Origin: Flavobacteriales bacterium | GTDB lineage: Bacteria > Bacteroidota > Bacteroidia > UBA10329 | Direction: 5' to 3' | Length of the DNA: 64,000 nucleotides | Assembly: GCA_020635495.1 (NCBI GenBank) | Contig: JACJZQ010000007.1 | Location: 1 to 64,000 of the forward strand | Shown here: positions 51,729 through 60,447 of the stretch, piece by piece | Position numbering within the stretch: position 1 is the first letter of the stretch | Layout: the number at the start of each line of letters is the position of its first letter | Position numbers and translations under genes: made by a program | Notes under the pieces: model-generated | Databases searched by the model: none | The model's input: only the letters and a program-made list of their open reading frames with translations | Told to the model about the DNA's origin: nothing

Positions 51729-52630
51729 TTCAATAGATCGTTTAATGCTTGCTGTAGCTCCGTGAACTTGAATTCAAATCCTGTATCAATCAGCTTTTGA
51801 CTTGAAACTCTTGATCCTTCCGTTATCACGGTTGACATCTCTCCCAATACCGTTTTCATCAAAAACTTGGGAACAGGTGGTAAAAATGTAGGTCTCTCCA
51901 AGGCCTTACCTATGCCTTTTATCATTGTGGTTTGGTCTACATGTTCTGGAGCAGCTGCGTTGTAAGCTCCATGTAAGTTCTTGTTGATAATAGCCTCTAC
52001 ATAAAGTTCAACCAGATCATCTATATGAATCCACGGCATCCATTGTTTTCCTGAGCCAACAGCAGCTCCAAATCCCAACTTAGTAGGCCGAACAAGCTGC
52101 GGTAATGCTCCTGCATCATTCATAAGAACAACACTTGTTCTTATTCTTACTTCTCTATCCGCCACTGGCTTAAACAGTTGAACCGCATCTTCCCACATCT
52201 TACAAGTTGAACCGAGAAAATCGGTTGCTGATCTAGCGGTTTCATCGAAAATCGTATCGGAAGTGAGGCCACCATAATAACCTACCGCTGAGGACGATAT
52301 GATGGCTTCAATCCGTTGATTCCGGTTAGAAAGCGCTTTAGCTAGCATTTGTAACGGCTTTACTCTACTTTCAACTATTTCCTTTTTACGACTGGGCGAC
52401 CAAGGCTTGTCTGCAATTCCAGCACCGGCCAGATGAATGATATGAGTTACTCCTCTCAAAGCTCGCTCATCCAACTCTTCCTTTTCCAAGTTCCATGTAT
52501 AAGACTCTACCCTAGGTATTTTCTTCTCAGTCCTTCCTATAATAGAAACCTGATACATATTGAACAGGAGCCTGGGAATGAGATATCTCCCAATTGAACC
52601 TGAACCACCTGTTATGAGAATCTTTACCAT
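51725..52630 (-). CDS. TIGR01777-type SDR family oxidoreductase
   Basis: 301 residues. The N-terminal GGSGSIGRYLIPRLL is the dinucleotide-binding loop. HLAGAGIADKPWSPSRKKEI and the active-site stretch SSAVGYYG match the YfcH/TIGR01777 family. Substrate is unknown. It is the first gene of the SDR-SRPBCC-merR operon, and a hairpin lies 11 bases before its ATG. Confidence 0.88.
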   Translation of the reverse strand: MVKILITGGSGSIGRYLIPRLLFNMYQVSIIGRTEKKIPRVESYTWNLEKEELDERALRGVTHIIHLAGAGIADKPWSPSRKKEIVESRVKPLQMLAKALSNRNQRIEAIISSSAVGYYGGLTSDTIFDETARSATDFLGSTCKMWEDAVQLFKPVADREVRIRTSVVLMNDAGALPQLVRPTKLGFGAAVGSGKQWMPWIHIDDLVELYVEAIINKNLHGAYNAAAPEHVDQTTMIKGIGKALERPTFLPPVPKFLMKTVLGEMSTVITEGSRVSSQKLIDTGFEFKFTELQQALNDLLK

Positions 52631-52641
52631 TTCTTAGGTAT

Positions 52642-52676
52642 AAAAAAGCGCCTCACTCCCAAGAGAGTAAGGCGCT
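52642..52676 (-). terminator. Terminator-like hairpin between the DUF4397 gene and the SDR gene
   Basis: Arms GAGTAAGGCGCT (52665-52676) and AGCGCCTCACTC (52647-52658), one mismatch, then six T on the minus strand down to 52642. The SDR ATG is at 52630. Confidence 0.8.
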
Positions 52677-52692
52677 CTCCACAATCATCTAA

Positions 52693-55600
52693 TTAACGTA
52701 CAACTTGCATCTTGGTTGAAACAACACCTGCGTTGGTTCTCAAGTTCACAAAGTAGAAACCTGGGGCCAATTGGCTTGCAGGAATCTCTATTCTGTGGTT
52801 TCCAGAAAGCATTTCTCCGAAACTCTCAACCACAACTCGCTGTCCCATTGTGTTTACAACTTCAAGGTTGATGTTCTCATCTTGAGATAGGTCGAAGAAC
52901 ATGGTAGCGTTATCGTTTGTAGGATTTGGGAACAATCCAGCATTGTTGATCGATTCCACATCCTCAATTCCGGTTACGTTGCTTAGAGGAATCAAAGCTC
53001 CTTGCGAACCAAGTGACACCCACAGACCGAACATGGCTCCATTACTATTCATGCTTGGGTCTAGGAAACCTGACGCCAATACTGTCAGTGCAGCACCTTC
53101 CGTCATCAGTGTCTGAAGTGGAGCATCAAACGTAGCAACGTTCACAGCGCCAGTCTCATCTTGAATTGTCAGCTGATAATTCTCGGTTCCCAACTCCAGG
53201 TACCCTGCAGCATTGAACTCACCGTAAGAAATATCGTCAACAATTGTACCTGCACCTAAACCTGTTTCAGCAACATCTACCGTTGGCGCATCTGTAGAAC
53301 CATGGTAAACAAGCACATCTGTGTTGGTAGCGCTTGAAGTAGCGGCTTCGCGTGCACCAGCATAAATATCTAGACCAAAGGCTGGAGCTGGAGAATATCC
53401 AGAACCACTTACGATACCGTTCGCTATCGCGATGTAAGTTTCGCCAGACTTCAAGAATGGAATATTGATAGTACCAACCGTGCCACCGATACCAGCACCA
53501 TCAGGAGCTACATCAATATCCAATGGCATACCTGCAGGCAAAGTGATGAAACCAGTTGTTGTTCTGAATTCAAAATCAGATATGGCTTCTGCACCATTTA
53601 CGAATACGTCAACGGTAGCCGCTGCTGCATCTGCAGAGTTGTGAATGATCTCAATTCTTGCTTCAGGACTAGGAAGCTCGATCAACGCTCCGGCTGCTCC
53701 TGTAGAAGCAAATAGTCCGAACTCCGCTCCATTGCTGTTCATAGATGGGTCCAAGAATCCTGAAGCCAGCACTGTAAGCGCAGCACCATCAACACCAAGC
53801 GTAGCTAGTGGTGCGTCAAATGCAGCTACAGCAGCACCGTTAGCAGCAGCTTGAACTTGAAGTGTGTAGTCCTCAACACCCAATGTCAAGTAACCTTGGA
53901 ATTCTGAGTATGATAGGTCATCAACTGCCTGACCACCAACAATATTCAACTCGTCTACGTCTACCATCGGAGCATCAGTTGCACCGTGATATACCAATAC
54001 ATCATTAGTACCAGCACCACCTGCAGCAGCCTCACGACCTTGGTCAAAAATGTCAAGACCAAACGCTGGAGCTGGAGAGTATCCTGAACCGCTTACAATT
54101 CCGTTTGCGATAGCAATGTAAGTCTTACCTGAGCCTAGGAATGGGATGTTGATGGTTCCTACTGAGCCTCCAATTCCGGCACCGTCAGGAGCTACATCTA
54201 TAGCCAATGGCATTCCAGCTGGAAGTGTAATGAATCCGGTTGAAGTTCTGTATGCGAAATTCGGCACCGCTTCTGCACCATTTACAAATACATCTACCAC
54301 AGCTGCCGCTGCATCTGATGAGTTGTGAATGATCTCAATTCTTGCCTCTGGAGTTGGCAACTCTACCAACGGACCTGCTACACCAACTGATGCAAACAGA
54401 CCGAATTCAGCTCCATTACTGTTTGCTGATGGATCCAAGAACCCTGATGCTAGAACGGTCACAGCCGCTCCTTCAAGACCTAATGTAGCAAGAGGCGCAT
54501 CGTACGCTGCAACTGCTGCTCCATTGGCATCTGCTTGAATCTGAAGGGTGTAATCCACTGTTGGAAGTTCTAAGTAGCTTGTCTCGAACTCACCGTAAGA
54601 CAGGGCATCGATTATCTGACCACCCACTACTGCCAACTCGTCAACATCCACAGCTGGCGCATCTGTAGCACCGTGGTATACCAATACGTCTGTCATCATG
54701 CTGGATGCAGCAGTTTCGCGGGCATTCTCATAAATATCCAATCCGAATGCTGGAGCAGGTGAATAACCAGTTCCACTTACAATTCCATTTGCGATGGCGA
54801 TGTAGGTCTTACCCGATCCTAGGAACGGAATATCAATAGCTGGAAGAGCACCTCCAATGCCAGCACCGTCAGGAGCAACTTGAATTGACAATGGCATTCC
54901 CGCTGGAAGCGTGATAAAACCTGTAGTGGTTCTATATGCGAAATCTGAAATGGCCTCTGCTCCATTTACAAAAACGTCTACCACTGCTGCTGCTGCATCA
55001 GCAGAGTTGTGAATGATCTCAATTCTTGCCTCTGGCACAGGAAGTTCCAACAACGGACCAGCTTGACCGGTTGAAGCAAATAAGCCGAATGCAGGACCAT
55101 TGCTATTGTTTGTTGGATCCAAGAATCCTGAAGCCAAAACAGTCAATGCGGCTCCATCTACTCCCAAAGTTGCCAAAGGAGCATCAAAAGCAGCAACGGC
55201 TGCACCGTTAGCAGCGGCTTGTATTTGGAGTGTGTAATCTTCAACTCCCAAGGTCAAGTATCCTTGGAACTCTGAGTATGAAAGGTCATTGACGGCCTGA
55301 CCGCCAACCACATTCAACTCATCAACGTCCACCATTGGAGCGTCAGTAGACCCGTGGTATACCAATACATCATTGGTTCCAGCACCACCTACAGCTGCCT
55401 CACGACCAGTTGCAAATACATCAAGACCGAAAGCTGGAGCTGGAGAATACCCAGAACCACTTACAATTCCGTTTGCTATTGCGATGTAAGTTTCGCCTGC
55501 AGTTAAATTAACTGCTGGAAGCGTAAATAGAATGTCGGCAGCACCGTTACCACCTGGCTCGTTACTTGATGCTGGAGCAATACCAATGTTAAGGTCAACT

Positions 55601-55812
55601 CCTGCTGGAACGGTTACGAACCCTGATGTTGTTCTGAACGCGAAGTCGTCCAAAAGCGGGGCAGTTCCGCCATTCACGTAAACGTCTACGACAGATGCAG
55701 CAGCATCTGCCGAGTTGTGAATTACCTCCAACCTCGCGGTCTGGGCTTGCGCAATACTTACCGATGAAATGCCGGCCAGCATCGCTGAAAGAAAAAGTTT
55801 TGATTTTTTCAT
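52693..55812 (-). CDS. Type IX secreted protein with four DUF4397 modules
   Basis: 1039 residues from the ATG at 55812, after a signal peptide ending SIAQA. Four consecutive modules begin with RIEIIHNSADAAA and carry TYIAIANGIVSG-GYSPAPAFGLDI and TDVLVYHGATDAP-VDVDE, at about residues 27-258, 260-487, 488-715 and 716-945. The C-terminus (about 955-1039) is a type A sorting domain (GLFPNPTNDNATMFF...GFYFVNLRTNAGV). It should be a surface protein of unknown ligand. A longer start at 55854 is rejected because it lacks a signal peptide near its N-terminus. It lies upstream of the light-response genes on the same strand. Confidence 0.9.
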   Translation of the reverse strand: MKKSKLFLSAMLAGISSVSIAQAQTARLEVIHNSADAAASVVDVYVNGGTAPLLDDFAFRTTSGFVTVPAGVDLNIGIAPASSNEPGGNGAADILFTLPAVNLTAGETYIAIANGIVSGSGYSPAPAFGLDVFATGREAAVGGAGTNDVLVYHGSTDAPMVDVDELNVVGGQAVNDLSYSEFQGYLTLGVEDYTLQIQAAANGAAVAAFDAPLATLGVDGAALTVLASGFLDPTNNSNGPAFGLFASTGQAGPLLELPVPEARIEIIHNSADAAAAVVDVFVNGAEAISDFAYRTTTGFITLPAGMPLSIQVAPDGAGIGGALPAIDIPFLGSGKTYIAIANGIVSGTGYSPAPAFGLDIYENARETAASSMMTDVLVYHGATDAPAVDVDELAVVGGQIIDALSYGEFETSYLELPTVDYTLQIQADANGAAVAAYDAPLATLGLEGAAVTVLASGFLDPSANSNGAEFGLFASVGVAGPLVELPTPEARIEIIHNSSDAAAAVVDVFVNGAEAVPNFAYRTSTGFITLPAGMPLAIDVAPDGAGIGGSVGTINIPFLGSGKTYIAIANGIVSGSGYSPAPAFGLDIFDQGREAAAGGAGTNDVLVYHGATDAPMVDVDELNIVGGQAVDDLSYSEFQGYLTLGVEDYTLQVQAAANGAAVAAFDAPLATLGVDGAALTVLASGFLDPSMNSNGAEFGLFASTGAAGALIELPSPEARIEIIHNSADAAAATVDVFVNGAEAISDFEFRTTTGFITLPAGMPLDIDVAPDGAGIGGTVGTINIPFLKSGETYIAIANGIVSGSGYSPAPAFGLDIYAGAREAATSSATNTDVLVYHGSTDAPTVDVAETGLGAGTIVDDISYGEFNAAGYLELGTENYQLTIQDETGAVNVATFDAPLQTLMTEGAALTVLASGFLDPSMNSNGAMFGLWVSLGSQGALIPLSNVTGIEDVESINNAGLFPNPTNDNATMFFDLSQDENINLEVVNTMGQRVVVESFGEMLSGNHRIEIPASQLAPGFYFVNLRTNAGVVSTKMQVVR
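53641..55730 (-). repeat. Tandem repeats of 684 bp (and 708 bp) within the DUF4397 gene
   Basis: The same short landmark (GTGAATGATC or its near copy) occurs at 53641, 54325, 55009 and 55717. Spacings are therefore 684, 684 and 708 bases, and long blocks are nearly identical at the protein level. Confidence 0.85.
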
Positions 55813-55859
55813 GATGTTGTGTTTTATGGTTTGGTGTTCAAACATCAACATCAAGTGTT

Positions 55860-55891
55860 TTGTTTAACCTTTTTTCATATTTATTAAACAA
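55860..55891. promoter_or_regulatory. 32-bp inverted repeat upstream of the DUF4397 gene
   Basis: TTGTTTAA (55860-55867) and TTAAACAA (55884-55891) are a perfect 8-base inverted pair around 16 bases, 47 bases upstream of the ATG. A TGTTCAAACA dyad lies at 55835-55844. The element closely resembles 50246-50278. Confidence 0.6.
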
Positions 55892-55912
55892 GAGATTGTG
55901 TTAATCTGATTA

Positions 55913-57466
55913 TCAATCCATTACATTAATAGATTCCGAAATTTTTTCTCCATCGATGGCAGCGGAGACGATGCCACCTGCGTAGCCTCCACCTTCACCA
56001 CAAGGGAAAAGCCCTTTGATATGCGGATGTTCTCCATTTTCATTTCTGGGAATGCGAACTGGTGAAGATGTACGACTTTCAACTGCAACCGCAACAGCTT
56101 CCTTGGTCAGATAGCCGCGCATTTTCTTACCAAACTCCTGAAAACCACCGCGCAAACGTTGATGGATTGCCTTCGGAAGCACCTCAGAAAGTTGCATGGA
56201 TACAGTTCCCGGTTTGTAGGAATTGACAGGGAGATCGGTGCTGAGTTTCCCATTCACGAAATCGGACAAGCGCTGCGCTGGGGCGGTCTGCGTGCCGCCA
56301 GCCATTTTGCAAACGGTCTGCTCTACCATTTGTTGATAACGCAATCCGGCCAACGGACCAGCCGAAGCGAACTGTCTGTAATCTTCTGGTTCTACAGGAA
56401 CTACGATCCCTGAATTGGCGAACGGATTATTGCGTTTGCTGGGGCTCCAACCGTTAGTGACAATTTCGCCCGGTGCGGTGGCACATGGGGCAATGATTCC
56501 ACCAGGACACATGCAGAAGGAATAGACGCCACGGTCTTTAACCTGATTGACCAAAGCATATGCTGCCGGTGGTAATGTTTCGCAACTCACGCCATGATAT
56601 TGGATAGAGTTGATGAGTTCCTGCGGATGCTCAACACGAACACCCATCGCAAACTGTTTGGCTTCTATCTCAATCCCTTTTTTGTGCAGCAATTCATAAA
56701 TGCCTCTTGCTGAATGACCTGTAGCAAGAATGAGTTTCTTGGTATCTATCTTCTCTTCCTGATTGATAACAACACCTGCAACTTCATTGTCATTCAGAAG
56801 AATGTCGGTGAGTTTAGAATTGAACCGAACTTCGCCACCACAAGCTATGATCTGCTCTCGAATAGCCGTAATGATCTGTGGAAGTTTATTCGTTCCGATA
56901 TGTGGGTGATTGTTGACCAGAATGTCATCATCCGCACCAAATTGAATGAATGTGCTGAGAATGCGGTTTACGTCTCCCCGTTTGGTGGAACGCGTATAAA
57001 GTTTTCCGTCTGAATACGTGCCTGCACCACCTTCTCCAAAACAATAGTTGCTCTCTGGGTTGACGATGTGCTCCTTATTGATGGCCGCGAGATCACGTCT
57101 TCTTTCTCTGACGTTTTTGCCGCGCTCCAGAACAATTGGCTTTTTTCCCAACTCTATCAATCGCAACGCAGCAAACAGACCTGCTGGTCCAGCGCCCACA
57201 ATTACCACGTGTTCTGCTCTGGAAACATCTTGAAACTCTCTCGGCTCAAACTTGGGATGATGCGTTTCCGGCTTCTCCCCTTTAGCGAAAACCCGAACAC
57301 TCAGATTGAATTTGATGCTCCGATTACGGGCATCAATACTTCTGCGGAGTTCCTGAAAGCCGCTGATCTCATCAACAGGAATTCCAGCAGCGCGCGAAAC
57401 TGCTTGCTTCACAAGTTCTTCTTTACCGTAGTCCTGGACGGGTATGACGAGGTTGACGTCCTTCAT
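55913..57466 (-). CDS. NAD(P)/FAD-dependent oxidoreductase (COG2509 family)
   Basis: 517 residues. The N-terminal 80 residues form the family's alpha-beta domain, followed by VIVGAGPAGLFAALRLIELGKKPIVLERG, the Rossmann FAD motif. CFGEGGAGTYSDGKLYTRS and GHSARGIYELLHKKGIEIEAKQFAMGVRVEHPQ follow the family; the end FPCGEGGGYAGGIVSAAIDG closes the FAD site. Function is uncharacterised. It begins 13 bases from the porT stop. Confidence 0.88.
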   Translation of the reverse strand: MKDVNLVIPVQDYGKEELVKQAVSRAAGIPVDEISGFQELRRSIDARNRSIKFNLSVRVFAKGEKPETHHPKFEPREFQDVSRAEHVVIVGAGPAGLFAALRLIELGKKPIVLERGKNVRERRRDLAAINKEHIVNPESNYCFGEGGAGTYSDGKLYTRSTKRGDVNRILSTFIQFGADDDILVNNHPHIGTNKLPQIITAIREQIIACGGEVRFNSKLTDILLNDNEVAGVVINQEEKIDTKKLILATGHSARGIYELLHKKGIEIEAKQFAMGVRVEHPQELINSIQYHGVSCETLPPAAYALVNQVKDRGVYSFCMCPGGIIAPCATAPGEIVTNGWSPSKRNNPFANSGIVVPVEPEDYRQFASAGPLAGLRYQQMVEQTVCKMAGGTQTAPAQRLSDFVNGKLSTDLPVNSYKPGTVSMQLSEVLPKAIHQRLRGGFQEFGKKMRGYLTKEAVAVAVESRTSSPVRIPRNENGEHPHIKGLFPCGEGGGYAGGIVSAAIDGEKISESINVMD

Positions 57467-57478
57467 GTAGCTACAAGG

Positions 57479-58219
57479 CTACTCAAAGTATATCGAAAAC
57501 AGGAATGTTTTCGATTGCAACGATTGAATGGAATTGGTAAAGACGGTCTGGTCCTCTACCAAAAGATTGTTGAGGCCAAATGCCATTCTGACCTCGGTTG
57601 ACATTTTGAAGTATTCGAGGTAGAAATCGACCCCAACACCAAGATCCCACGTGTAGTCTTCGCGCTTCATTTTGAGGATGACCTCATCGGACTCCACCTC
57701 TTCTTTGGTGGCCATATCGTAAAGGAATTTACCGCCACCAATAATGTAGACGCGCCAATTGTTTATTCTTCGTGAACGGAATTTGAAGTACAGCGGCAGT
57801 TCCATGTACACGGAGTTCACCACCTTATCGTAAACCACGGATATGGTGTCCTGCTCCCGTAATGTGTATTCCATTGATCGACCCACAAATGAGATTCCTG
57901 GCAAAAAACGCACATTGAAATGTTCTCCAAGACGCATGTCGGAAACGATATTGAGGTTGAAACCGACCGCGCCTTTCGGCTCTACAACAAAGACAGAATC
58001 CAATGACTGGATGTCTTCTTTGAGCTTAACCGCAATGTCCGTATAGTTCATTCCCAGAGCAAAACCAAAGTGAAACATTTTGCGGTCGTACTTGGGAAGA
58101 TTGATCATCTTCTTCTCCTTGTACTTGATAGGGAATTGCGCCATGGCTCTGTTGGCCATACCAACAAACATGAGCAAGAACACGATTGTGTGAACGATAT
58201 GTTTTCGTGAAACCTGCAA
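57479..58219 (-). CDS. porT: PorT-family type IX secretion / outer-membrane beta-barrel protein
   Basis: 246 residues, with a signal peptide (ending RAMA) and a series of strands with alternating hydrophobic residues (FHFGFALGMNYTDIAVKL and similar). The length and order match PorT/SprT. In Porphyromonas and Flavobacterium the protein is needed for type IX secretion. Its place immediately downstream of ubiE/menG is the usual Bacteroidota order. It starts 1 base after the menG stop. Confidence 0.85.
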   Translation of the reverse strand: MQVSRKHIVHTIVFLLMFVGMANRAMAQFPIKYKEKKMINLPKYDRKMFHFGFALGMNYTDIAVKLKEDIQSLDSVFVVEPKGAVGFNLNIVSDMRLGEHFNVRFLPGISFVGRSMEYTLREQDTISVVYDKVVNSVYMELPLYFKFRSRRINNWRVYIIGGGKFLYDMATKEEVESDEVILKMKREDYTWDLGVGVDFYLEYFKMSTEVRMAFGLNNLLVEDQTVFTNSIQSLQSKTFLFSIYFE

Positions 58220-58220
58220 A

Positions 58221-58970
58221 TCAGGCCTTTACGCCAGTATACAAACTGCAGATTCCAAACGTAAGCGAACGAGAAGTGTTGCGTTGGAAGCCCGCAGCGG
58301 TCATAACTTTCTTGAAATCCTCGCCATCCGGAAAGGCATTTACCGACTCTGGAAGGTATGTGTAGGCCGAATCGTCTTTCGATAGCATCTTTCCGAATAT
58401 TGGAAGTATGTTGTTGAAATAGAATCCGAACAATTGTTTTATCGGGAACTTCTTAGGTGTAGAAAGCTCCAACACCACCAATTTTCCGCCCGGCCGCAAT
58501 ACCCGATTGATGTCTGCCAATCCTTTCTGAAGGTTCTCAAAATTTCTCACCCCGAAGGCAACGGTAGCAGCATCGAAAGTATTGTCTTCAAAGGGCAGAT
58601 TCTCCGAATCGCCTACGACCATTTCTATTCTGTCAGAAAGATTTTTCTTGGCGATTTTCTGTTTGCCGAGTTCGAGCATGCCCACCGAAATATCCACTCC
58701 CGTGATCTTTTCTGGATTGAGACTCATGGCCTCCAAGGCAAAATCTCCCGTGCCAGTTGCCACGTCCAGAATGGTGTTTGGCTTTAACTCCTTCAACTGC
58801 GCGATGGCCTTTTTCCGCCAGATGATGTCGATTCCCATGGAAAGGGAACGGTTCAGAAAATCGTACCGATGCGCGATATTATCGAACATGGTAGCGATCT
58901 GCTTGGTCTTTGAACCTTCCTGACTGTAAGGCTTTACGGCCTCTGCTTTATTCTCAACGGTTGAGCTCAA
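58221..58970 (-). CDS. ubiE: Demethylmenaquinone methyltransferase
   Basis: 249 residues from the TTG at 58970. The SAM site is in ILDVATGTGDFALEA, with GVDISVGMLELGKQK, ENLPFEDNTFDAATVAFGVRN and RVLRPGGKLVVLE after it, all as in UbiE/MenG. It adds the last methyl group of menaquinone. No ATG lies upstream in frame after the hisS stop, and the 17-base gap to hisS fits an operon. An extension to 59207 would run inside hisS and is rejected. Confidence 0.92.
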   Translation of the reverse strand: MSSTVENKAEAVKPYSQEGSKTKQIATMFDNIAHRYDFLNRSLSMGIDIIWRKKAIAQLKELKPNTILDVATGTGDFALEAMSLNPEKITGVDISVGMLELGKQKIAKKNLSDRIEMVVGDSENLPFEDNTFDAATVAFGVRNFENLQKGLADINRVLRPGGKLVVLELSTPKKFPIKQLFGFYFNNILPIFGKMLSKDDSAYTYLPESVNAFPDGEDFKKVMTAAGFQRNTSRSLTFGICSLYTGVKA

Positions 58971-58987
58971 TGTTGCGTGTTTTGGTC

Positions 58988-60427
58988 TTAACCTTTGATG
59001 AGTTGAATTAGTTCGCTGACGGATACAGAAGATTGTTCTCCTGTGACCATATTCTTCAGACCGATCGTGCCTGCTTCCATTTCCTGCGTACCGACCATGG
59101 CCACGAACGGAATCTGGTTGTTGTTGGCATAGGTCATCTGCTTCTTCATTTTGGCACTTTCGGGATAGAGTTCGGTATTGATACCTGCTTCGCGAAGTTG
59201 CTTGCACAAACCGAGGCAGTATGCCGCTTCCTTCTCTCCGAAGTTGACGAAGAACACTTGTGTACTATCTGATGTGAACTCTGGAAACAGATCCGCTTCC
59301 TGAAGCACATCGTAAATCCTGTCTGCACCGAATGAGATTCCGACACCAGAAACATCTGGCATGCCGAAGATGCCTGTTAGATCGTCATAACGGCCACCAC
59401 CCGAAATGCTGCTCGAAAGCGTGCCATCAATATTGGAACGCACTTCGAAAATGGCGCCTGTATAGTAGTTCAGTCCGCGGGCAAGGGTAAGGTCGAGTTC
59501 GAGAACGGTTTTGTTGGAGATGAGCTGCTGGGCAGTTCCAAGCACTTCCGAAACTTCCGCAATTCCTTTTTGTCCTGTTTCGTTTGAACCGAGGTAGGTT
59601 TTGAGGAATTCCAATTTCTCAGCGGTATTTCCTTGGAAACGCATCAGCGGCAACAGTTTTTCGATGGGAGCATTCGAAATACCGCGCTCCCTGAGTTCGT
59701 TGCAGACCTTCTCCTCGCCTATCTTATCGAGTTTATCGAGCGCCACGGTAATGTCCACAAACGCATCGGGTGCACCGATCACCTCCGCAATGGCGGCCAA
59801 CAGTTTGCGGTTGTTAATCTTGACAGTAACGGGAACGTTCAACTTGCTGAACACCTCATCGACCACCTGTACCATTTCCACTTCGTTGAGCAGCGAATCG
59901 CTACCGATCACATCAATGTCGCATTGGTAGAACTCGCGGTAGCGTCCTTTCTGCGGACGGTCGGCACGCCAAACGGGCTGCACCTGATACCGCTTGAACG
60001 GAAACGTAATCTCGTTTCTGTGCTGGACCACGTAACGTGCAAACGGAACGGTGAGGTCGTAGCGAAGAGCTTTTTCGGAAATTTCAGTAGCTACGCCATT
60101 GCTGCTCTTAACTTCACTCAAATCAGAATGCTTGTAACGCTCTCCTCGCTTCTTGAGAGTATCAACAAGCGCATGAATATCTTCATCACTTAACGTGATT
60201 CGTTTGAGAAAATCTCCCGAATTCAAAATCTTGAAAATCAACCGATCACCTTCCTCGCCATACTTCCCCATCAGGGTTTCGGAATTCTCCATGGCCGGAG
60301 TTTCGATGGGCTGGTAACCGTACTTCTTGAAAACGCTTTTAACGGTATCAAAAATGTAGTTCCGCCTCACCATTTCGGCAGGAGAAAAATCGCGGGTTCC
60401 TTTTGGGGTGTTTATTTGAATAGCCAT
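58988..60427 (-). CDS. hisS: Histidyl-tRNA synthetase
   Basis: 479 residues, class II aminoacyl-tRNA synthetase. Motif 2 is RADRPQKGRYREFYQCD, the histidine A motif is LARGLNYYTGAIFEV and motif 3 is GISFGADR. The C-terminal anticodon-binding domain is at about 380-479. It charges tRNA-His. It precedes menG in the same operon. Confidence 0.95.
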   Translation of the reverse strand: MAIQINTPKGTRDFSPAEMVRRNYIFDTVKSVFKKYGYQPIETPAMENSETLMGKYGEEGDRLIFKILNSGDFLKRITLSDEDIHALVDTLKKRGERYKHSDLSEVKSSNGVATEISEKALRYDLTVPFARYVVQHRNEITFPFKRYQVQPVWRADRPQKGRYREFYQCDIDVIGSDSLLNEVEMVQVVDEVFSKLNVPVTVKINNRKLLAAIAEVIGAPDAFVDITVALDKLDKIGEEKVCNELRERGISNAPIEKLLPLMRFQGNTAEKLEFLKTYLGSNETGQKGIAEVSEVLGTAQQLISNKTVLELDLTLARGLNYYTGAIFEVRSNIDGTLSSSISGGGRYDDLTGIFGMPDVSGVGISFGADRIYDVLQEADLFPEFTSDSTQVFFVNFGEKEAAYCLGLCKQLREAGINTELYPESAKMKKQMTYANNNQIPFVAMVGTQEMEAGTIGLKNMVTGEQSSVSVSELIQLIKG

Positions 60428-60447
60428 TAGCTACTTGCTGTTAGATC

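Noticed and set aside
58971..59207. Extension of the menG frame to 59207
   Set aside because: The extra residues are a frame of hisS and show no methyltransferase features; the TTG at 58970 gives the normal length.
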